Shown one piece after another: positions 61,428-64,000 of a stretch of DNA of 64,000 nucleotides; position 1 is the stretch's first letter; every line of letters starts with the position of its first letter. Under the pieces are notes generated by a model. That model ran no database searches. It worked only from the letters and a program-made list of their open reading frames with translations, and was not told the DNA's origin. The position numbers were made by a program, and so were the translations under genes. This stretch comes from Verrucomicrobiota bacterium JB022 (GTDB taxonomy: Bacteria > Verrucomicrobiota > Verrucomicrobiia > Opitutales > Oceanipulchritudinaceae): NCBI GenBank assembly GCA_030673845.1, contig JAUTCQ010000008.1, positions 19,657 to 83,656 on the forward strand, read 5' to 3'.

Positions 61428-62912
61428 CTATGAAAGTTCGGCCATGCGGTCGAAGTGACCTTTGAGGCTCGGGTAAAGCTGCTGATACAGCGGGTGCAGG
61501 CGGGCATAGACTTCCGCGTCTGCGCCCGGATCGGTGCGGCCGGTTTCCTTGATCGCCGCATTCACGGCGGTCGGCACATCCGGGAAGATCCCCGCGCCCA
61601 CGCTGGCGAGCAGGGCGGCACCGTAGGCTGCGCCTTCCTTGGCGTTCACGGTCACGACCGGGGTGGCATACTGGTCGGCCAGCATTTGCAGCCATAGCGG
61701 GCTGTTGGCCCCGCCACCCGCCGCGATGATGCGGTCGCTGCTCAGGCCCAGCTGGCGCATGAGAGCCAGCATGTCGGTCATGCCATAGGTCACGCCTTCC
61801 AGCACGGCCCGGGTCAGGTGGCCCTTGCCATGGCGCAACGAGAGGCCCACAAAGGCACCGCGCGCGTTCGGGTTGGGGTGGGGGCAGCGCTCGCCGCTGA
61901 GGTAGGGCAGGTAAAAGAGCCCCTCGGAGCCAGCGGGTACTTGTTCGGCTCCAGCGTTGAGGGTGTTGAAATCGGTCCCGCCGAGCGTGTCGTGCCACCA
62001 TTGATAGCTGCCGGCGGCGGAGAGCATCACACCCATCAGGTGCCATGCCCCCGGTACGGCGTGGCAAAAGGCGTGCAGGCGGCCTTCGGGCTCCACGCGG
62101 TATGCGTCGCTGTGGGCAAAGAGCACGCCGGAAGTGCCGAGCGTGGCGGAGAAAATGCCTTCGCGGATGATGCCGCAGCCAATTGCCCCGGCCGCTTGGT
62201 CGCCACCGCCTGCGATGACGGGGGTGCCCTGTTTCAGGCCGGTCAGTTTGGCGGCTTCGGCGGAAATTCGGGTCGAGGCAACCGGCGATTCGGTCAGCTC
62301 GGGCAGCCACTCGCGTTTGATGCCCACGGCCTCGATCATTGAATTCGACCACCGGCGCTGGGCCACGTTGAGCAGGCTGGTGCCGGAGGCGTCGCTGACT
62401 TCGCCGAAGTATTCGCCGGTCAGCTTGTAGCGCAGGTAATCCTTGGGCAGAAGGATCTTGGCGATCTTGGCAAAAACCTCGGGCTCGTGCTGCGCCACCC
62501 AGCTTATTTTGGGTGCGGTGAAGCCGGGCAGGATGGGGTTGCCTGTGATCTCGAGCACTTGCGCCGCGCCCACCTTGTCCGTCAGCTCCTGGCACTGGCG
62601 GGCCGTGCGCTGGTCGTTCCACATGATGCAGGGGCGCAACACCTTGCCTTGGGCGTCGAGCAAGACGAGGCCGTGCATCTGCCCGGTGAGGCCGATGCCG
62701 GCAATCTCGTCCGCGCCCACTTTGTCCACCATCTGCCGGATGGCCTTGATCGCAGCATCCCACCACAGTTGCGGGTCCGTCTCGGCCCAGAGCGGCTTGG
62801 GCGTCTGGAACGGGTAAGCGGGCGCGCAGGTGGCGACAACGTTGCCGCTGGCGTCGATCAGCACGGCTTTGGTGCTGCTGGTGCCAACGTCGAGACCGAG
62901 GAGGTAGGGCAT
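61428..62912 (-). CDS. xylB: Xylulokinase
   Basis: This 494-residue FGGY-family kinase phosphorylates D-xylulose. It shows LLGLDVGTSSTKAVLID for phosphate binding, GIGLTGQMHGLVLLD, IMWNDQRTARQCQEL with the catalytic Asp, and a C-terminal GGGANSPLWLQMLADQ for ATP. It lies 81 bases downstream of xylA on the same strand, so the two form a xylAB unit for D-xylose use. Length and motifs are normal. The closely related L-xylulokinase function is less likely given the xylA neighbour. Confidence 0.95.
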   Translation of the reverse strand: MPYLLGLDVGTSSTKAVLIDASGNVVATCAPAYPFQTPKPLWAETDPQLWWDAAIKAIRQMVDKVGADEIAGIGLTGQMHGLVLLDAQGKVLRPCIMWNDQRTARQCQELTDKVGAAQVLEITGNPILPGFTAPKISWVAQHEPEVFAKIAKILLPKDYLRYKLTGEYFGEVSDASGTSLLNVAQRRWSNSMIEAVGIKREWLPELTESPVASTRISAEAAKLTGLKQGTPVIAGGGDQAAGAIGCGIIREGIFSATLGTSGVLFAHSDAYRVEPEGRLHAFCHAVPGAWHLMGVMLSAAGSYQWWHDTLGGTDFNTLNAGAEQVPAGSEGLFYLPYLSGERCPHPNPNARGAFVGLSLRHGKGHLTRAVLEGVTYGMTDMLALMRQLGLSSDRIIAAGGGANSPLWLQMLADQYATPVVTVNAKEGAAYGAALLASVGAGIFPDVPTAVNAAIKETGRTDPGADAEVYARLHPLYQQLYPSLKGHFDRMAELS

Positions 62913-62993
62913 GGTGGAGTGGGGTAGGTCCGTACTGAGTAGGTTCGCTCGAAATGCCGGGGCGGACAGGTGGTGCGCCCCGGCGATGGTTCC

Positions 62994-64000
62994 TTAGATG
63001 TATTCGTTGATCAGGTTTTCGATCAACTCCTGGCGACCGCTTTCGACCTTGGGCTCGCCGTTTTTCAGCGCGTAGGCTTCGAGGTCGGCCAGCGTCGCTT
63101 CGCCGCGCTCGATCTTCGCGCCGATGCCGGAGTCCCAGCTGCGGTAGCGGTGCTTCACGATCTCTTCGATCCGGCCGTCTTCAACGATGGCGGCTGCAAT
63201 CTTGAGGCCGCGGGCAAAGGCGTCCATGCCGCCAATGTGGGCGTGGAAGAGGTCGACCGGCTCAAACGACTCGCGGCGGCGCTTGGCGTCGAAGTTGAGC
63301 CCGCCGGTGGTGAAGCCGCCCATGCCGAGCACCACGAGCATGATCTGGGTGGTCTGCATGATGTCGGTGGGGAACTGGTCGGTGTCCCAGCCGATGAGCG
63401 GGTCGCCGCGGTTGGCGTCGATGCTGCCGAGCATACCGACGTCGGCGGCGACGGTCAGCTCATGCTCCATGGTGTGACCGGCGAGGGTGGCGTGGTTGGC
63501 CTCGATGTTGAGCTTGAAACGGTCCGTCAGGCCGTACTGGCGCAGGAAGTTCAGGCAGGCCGCTGCGTCGGAGTCGTACTGGTGGGTGGAGGGCTCGCGG
63601 GGCTTGGGCTCGATGTAGAAGGGCCCGTCGAAGCCGATCTGGTCCGCGTGATCGATGGCCATGTGCAGGAAGGCGGCGAGGTGGTCGAGCTCGCGCTTCA
63701 TGTCGGTGTTGAGGAGGGTGGCGTAGCCCTCGCGCCCGCCCCAGAAGGTGTAGCCGAGCCCGTCGAGGGTCTTCGTGCACTCCAGGGCTTTTTTTACCTG
63801 GGCGGCGGCGTAGGCGTACACGCGGGCATCCGGCGAAGTGGCCGCGCCCTGGGCGTAGCGCGGGTGCGCGAACAGGCAGGCTGTGCCCCAGAGCAGTTTG
63901 ACGCCGGTCTCGGCCTGCTTGGCCTTGAGCTTTTCGATGACGGTGTCGAGCGCCTGATTCGAGGCGGCGAGGTCGTTCAGTTCCGGGGCGATGTCGCGGT
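62994..64000 (-). CDS. xylA: Xylose isomerase, C-terminal part (5' end outside window)
   Basis: The reading frame runs past the window edge, so about 335 residues of a roughly 436-residue protein are visible. It isomerises D-xylose to D-xylulose. Conserved features are [35 protein letters not shown], metal ligands in [14 protein letters not shown] and [18 protein letters not shown], and the end [10 protein letters not shown]. An internal GTG around 63821 is not the start. It is upstream of and co-transcribed with xylB. Confidence 0.96.
   Translation of the reverse strand, partial: RDIAPELNDLAASNQALDTVIEKLKAKQAETGVKLLWGTACLFAHPRYAQGAATSPDARVYAYAAAQVKKALECTKTLDGLGYTFWGGREGYATLLNTDMKRELDHLAAFLHMAIDHADQIGFDGPFYIEPKPREPSTHQYDSDAAACLNFLRQYGLTDRFKLNIEANHATLAGHTMEHELTVAADVGMLGSIDANRGDPLIGWDTDQFPTDIMQTTQIMLVVLGMGGFTTGGLNFDAKRRRESFEPVDLFHAHIGGMDAFARGLKIAAAIVEDGRIEEIVKHRYRSWDSGIGAKIERGEATLADLEAYALKNGEPKVESGRQELIENLINEYI

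Overview
The window is a high-GC bacterial chromosome segment that looks like a marine or salt-adapted member of the Verrucomicrobiota, probably class Opitutia. That placement is inferred from gene content, not from a marker gene: a bacterial microcompartment (BMC) locus of the Planctomycetes-Verrucomicrobia (PVC) aldolase type, three PEP-CTERM sorted proteins, SufT, a single-chain PurL and a two-gene glycine betaine pathway. No rRNA, prophage, IS element or CRISPR array was seen. One tRNA gene, tRNA-Ser(TGA), is present.

Layout. 1-13 kb: the end of purU, a YfgM-like TPR protein, an ADP-ribosylglycohydrolase homologue, two large multidomain histidine kinases flanking a TPR protein/M50 protease pair, and single-chain purL. 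13-30 kb: cell-envelope TPR proteins including one with a His/Asp-rich segment, sufT, a clan-D-like glycosidase, an arginyltransferase-like protein, an MBL-fold hydrolase, tmk-holB-hisI, a pilin-like protein, a LON-domain protein, an aldo/keto reductase, a PEP-CTERM protein, a large orphan and a DUF433/DUF5615 toxin-antitoxin-like pair. 30-36 kb: dnaK-groES-groEL and cimA. 36-41 kb: tRNA-Ser followed by an AT-rich PIN-like gene that looks acquired, a PEP-CTERM protein, and an AraC regulator divergent from an SDR/exported CMD pair. 41.5-41.7 kb: a hairpin-rich repeat.

41.9-49.2 kb, all minus strand: the BMC operon pduL, BMC-H, BMC-H, ackA, BMC-H, BMC-P, aldehyde dehydrogenase, BMC-P, BMC-P, class II aldolase, lactate/malate dehydrogenase. 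By analogy with PVC microcompartments that degrade fucose and rhamnose, the aldolase would release lactaldehyde from a deoxysugar phosphate. The CoA-acylating dehydrogenase, PduL and AckA would oxidise it with ATP gain, and the 2-hydroxyacid dehydrogenase could recycle NADH. Isomerase and kinase genes for the deoxysugar are not in the window. Four TGGG motifs spaced about 10 bp apart sit just upstream of a candidate promoter for this operon.

50-64 kb: glycine sarcosine and sarcosine dimethylglycine methyltransferases (betaine synthesis) behind a structured leader, yraN, an oxidative pentose phosphate group (zwf, a DUF4177-like exported protein, opcA-like, pgl), two PfkB kinases, a TolQ-TolR-TonB-type energy transduction operon, a PEP-CTERM protein, and xylB with the 3' part of xylA running off the window.
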